A DNA stretch of 64,000 bases from Ga0077555 sp050187415. Its GTDB lineage: Bacteria; Pseudomonadota; Alphaproteobacteria; Rhizobiales; Hyphomicrobiaceae. Below the pieces are notes generated by a model. It did no database searches and was not told the origin of the DNA. It saw nothing but the letters and a program-made list of their open reading frames with translations. Every line of letters begins with the position of its first letter. Positions within the stretch are counted from its first letter, which is position 1. Shown piece after piece: positions 63,249 to 64,000 of this stretch. The DNA is taken from NCBI GenBank assembly GCA_050187415.1, contig JBFWXN010000005.1, forward strand, positions 1 through 64,000, in the 5' to 3' direction. The position numbers and the translations under genes are program-made.

Positions 63249-64000
63249 TCAGGCGTTACCGTCCAGCGACGATTGGCTTGTCCTGGCCATGCGATCGACG
63301 ATGAGAATGGATACCTCATAGAGCAGGATGGTCGGTCCCATCATGGCCATCATCGAGAAAGGGTCGGGCGGGGAAAGTACGGCTGCCGCGCCGGTAATAG
63401 CGACGATGGCGTACCGCCGGAAGCCACGCAGCGAGTCGCCCGTGATGATCCCGGCTCGAGCGAGAAGCGTCAGGATGACAGGCAACTGGAAGCAGATCCC
63501 GAAGCCGAAGATCAGTGTCATGATCAACGACAGATACTCCGAGACCTTCGGCAGCAGCTCGATGGCCGCCTTGCCGTGGCCGGCTGCCTGCGGGGTGATG
63601 TCGAGCGAGAACGAGATCAGCATCGGCATCACGAGGAAATAGACGACGAGCGTGCCGAGCAAGAACAGGATGGGTGTCGCGATAAGGTAGGGCACAAATG
63701 CGTGGCGCTCGTTCTTGTAGAGGCCGGGCGCGACGAATTTGTAGATCTGGTTCGCCACGATGGGGAACGACAGGAACGCCGCGCCGAACATCGCCAGACG
63801 AATGTTCGTATAGAGCTGCTCGAGGAAGTGAGTGGCGATGAGTTTCGCCTTGGCCTCGCCCACCACCCGCACGTACGGCCACACCAGCACATTGTAGATG
63901 GGCTTGGCGAAGTAGAAGCACAGGACGAACATTCCGGCGAAGGCGAAGAGCGACGTGATGAGGCGCTGGCGCAGCTCCGTCAGATGCTCGAGCAACGGCA
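63249..64000 (-). CDS. tatC: Sec-independent protein translocase TatC (N-terminus beyond window)
   Basis: The TatC subunit of the twin-arginine translocase, which binds Tat signal peptides in the inner membrane. The visible part (about 250 residues) begins just inside PLLEHLTELRQRLITS, the normal TatC start, so only one or a few residues lie beyond the edge. Six helices are visible and the YKFVAPGLYKNER loop is family-typical. The upstream tatA and tatB would lie outside. The Bug protein at 36.8 kb has a Tat-like signal. Spacing to serS is 159 bases. Confidence 0.95.
   Translation of the reverse strand, partial: PLLEHLTELRQRLITSLFAFAGMFVLCFYFAKPIYNVLVWPYVRVVGEAKAKLIATHFLEQLYTNIRLAMFGAAFLSFPIVANQIYKFVAPGLYKNERHAFVPYLIATPILFLLGTLVVYFLVMPMLISFSLDITPQAAGHGKAAIELLPKVSEYLSLIMTLIFGFGICFQLPVILTLLARAGIITGDSLRGFRRYAIVAITGAAAVLSPPDPFSMMAMMGPTILLYEVSILIVDRMARTSQSSLDGNA

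Noticed and set aside
1..64000. CRISPR arrays, prophage or an integrative element
   Set aside because: No spaced direct repeats, integrase, att-like repeats or phage genes were seen; the only mobile sequence is the transposase tail at the left edge.

Overview
The window is 64 kb of chromosome from a high-GC alphaproteobacterium, most probably a member of the Hyphomicrobiales (Rhizobiales). The evidence is gene order and protein type: dapF-mtaB-ftsY-yciB, tatC-serS-surE-LysM/M23 lipoprotein, a DUF455-bcp pair beside a bactofilin gene, a BDH2-like SDR, TRAP and Bug-type solute-binding proteins, many GTG starts, GTGA stop/start overlaps, and a CtrA-type TTAA-N7-TTAA site. No species can be named from the sequence alone.

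Layout. 1-6.2 kb: the tail of an IS630-type transposase, then bactofilin, DUF455 and a one-cysteine Bcp (all minus) and a large AsmA/DUF3971 envelope protein (plus). 6.2-12.4 kb: a methyltransferase, dapF-mtaB-ftsY, two tandem but diverged YciB/septation protein A paralogues, and a MarR regulator. 12.5-16.2 kb: asd, tRNA-Glu(UUC) and a compact UvrD/PcrA-type helicase. 16.4-22.4 kb: FIST protein, acetyltransferase, two SDRs, AI-2E family permease and small envelope proteins. 22.5-28.5 kb: a GrdB/PrdB-like selenoprotein read through an in-frame UGA, then a plus-strand catabolic run of Baeyer-Villiger-type monooxygenase, family III CoA-transferase, crotonase and SDR. 28.6-38.9 kb: maeB, a short stand-alone 2-oxoglutarate dehydrogenase-type E1, hemF, an ABC exporter, a Bug-type binding protein and a YbdK-type carboxylate-amine ligase. 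39-44.5 kb: TerC, VOC, small membrane and lysine-rich secreted proteins, thioesterase, a second CoA-transferase and MaoC. 44.7-44.85 kb: a 26-codon minus-strand mini-gene with a near-perfect anti-anti-Shine-Dalgarno site and its own terminator. 45-51.7 kb: two coupled alpha/beta hydrolases, a DenD-like epimerase, a 2-hydroxyacid dehydrogenase, YccF, an acetamidase/formamidase and a class IV aminotransferase. 51.7-59.1 kb: GNAT, zapE, nitroreductase, a complete TRAP transporter (P-Q-M) with terminator, and a sulfotransferase-like protein. 59.1-64 kb: DipM/NlpD-like lipoprotein with a CtrA-type box, surE, serS and the start-proximal edge of tatC, all on the minus strand.

How it fits together. 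The core genes cover cell-wall and lysine precursors (asd, dapF), membrane targeting (ftsY, tatC), envelope and division (bactofilin, YciB x2, DipM-like, ZapE, AsmA-like) and central carbon (maeB, E1 component). Between them lie two acyl-CoA catabolic groups, each with a family III CoA-transferase, plus uptake systems for organic acids. The most notable item is the selenoprotein at 22572-23528: ordinary gene calling would split it at the UGA, but the UxxC context, unbroken reading frame, strong ribosome binding site and a SECIS-like hairpin just after the UGA support one 318-residue protein.
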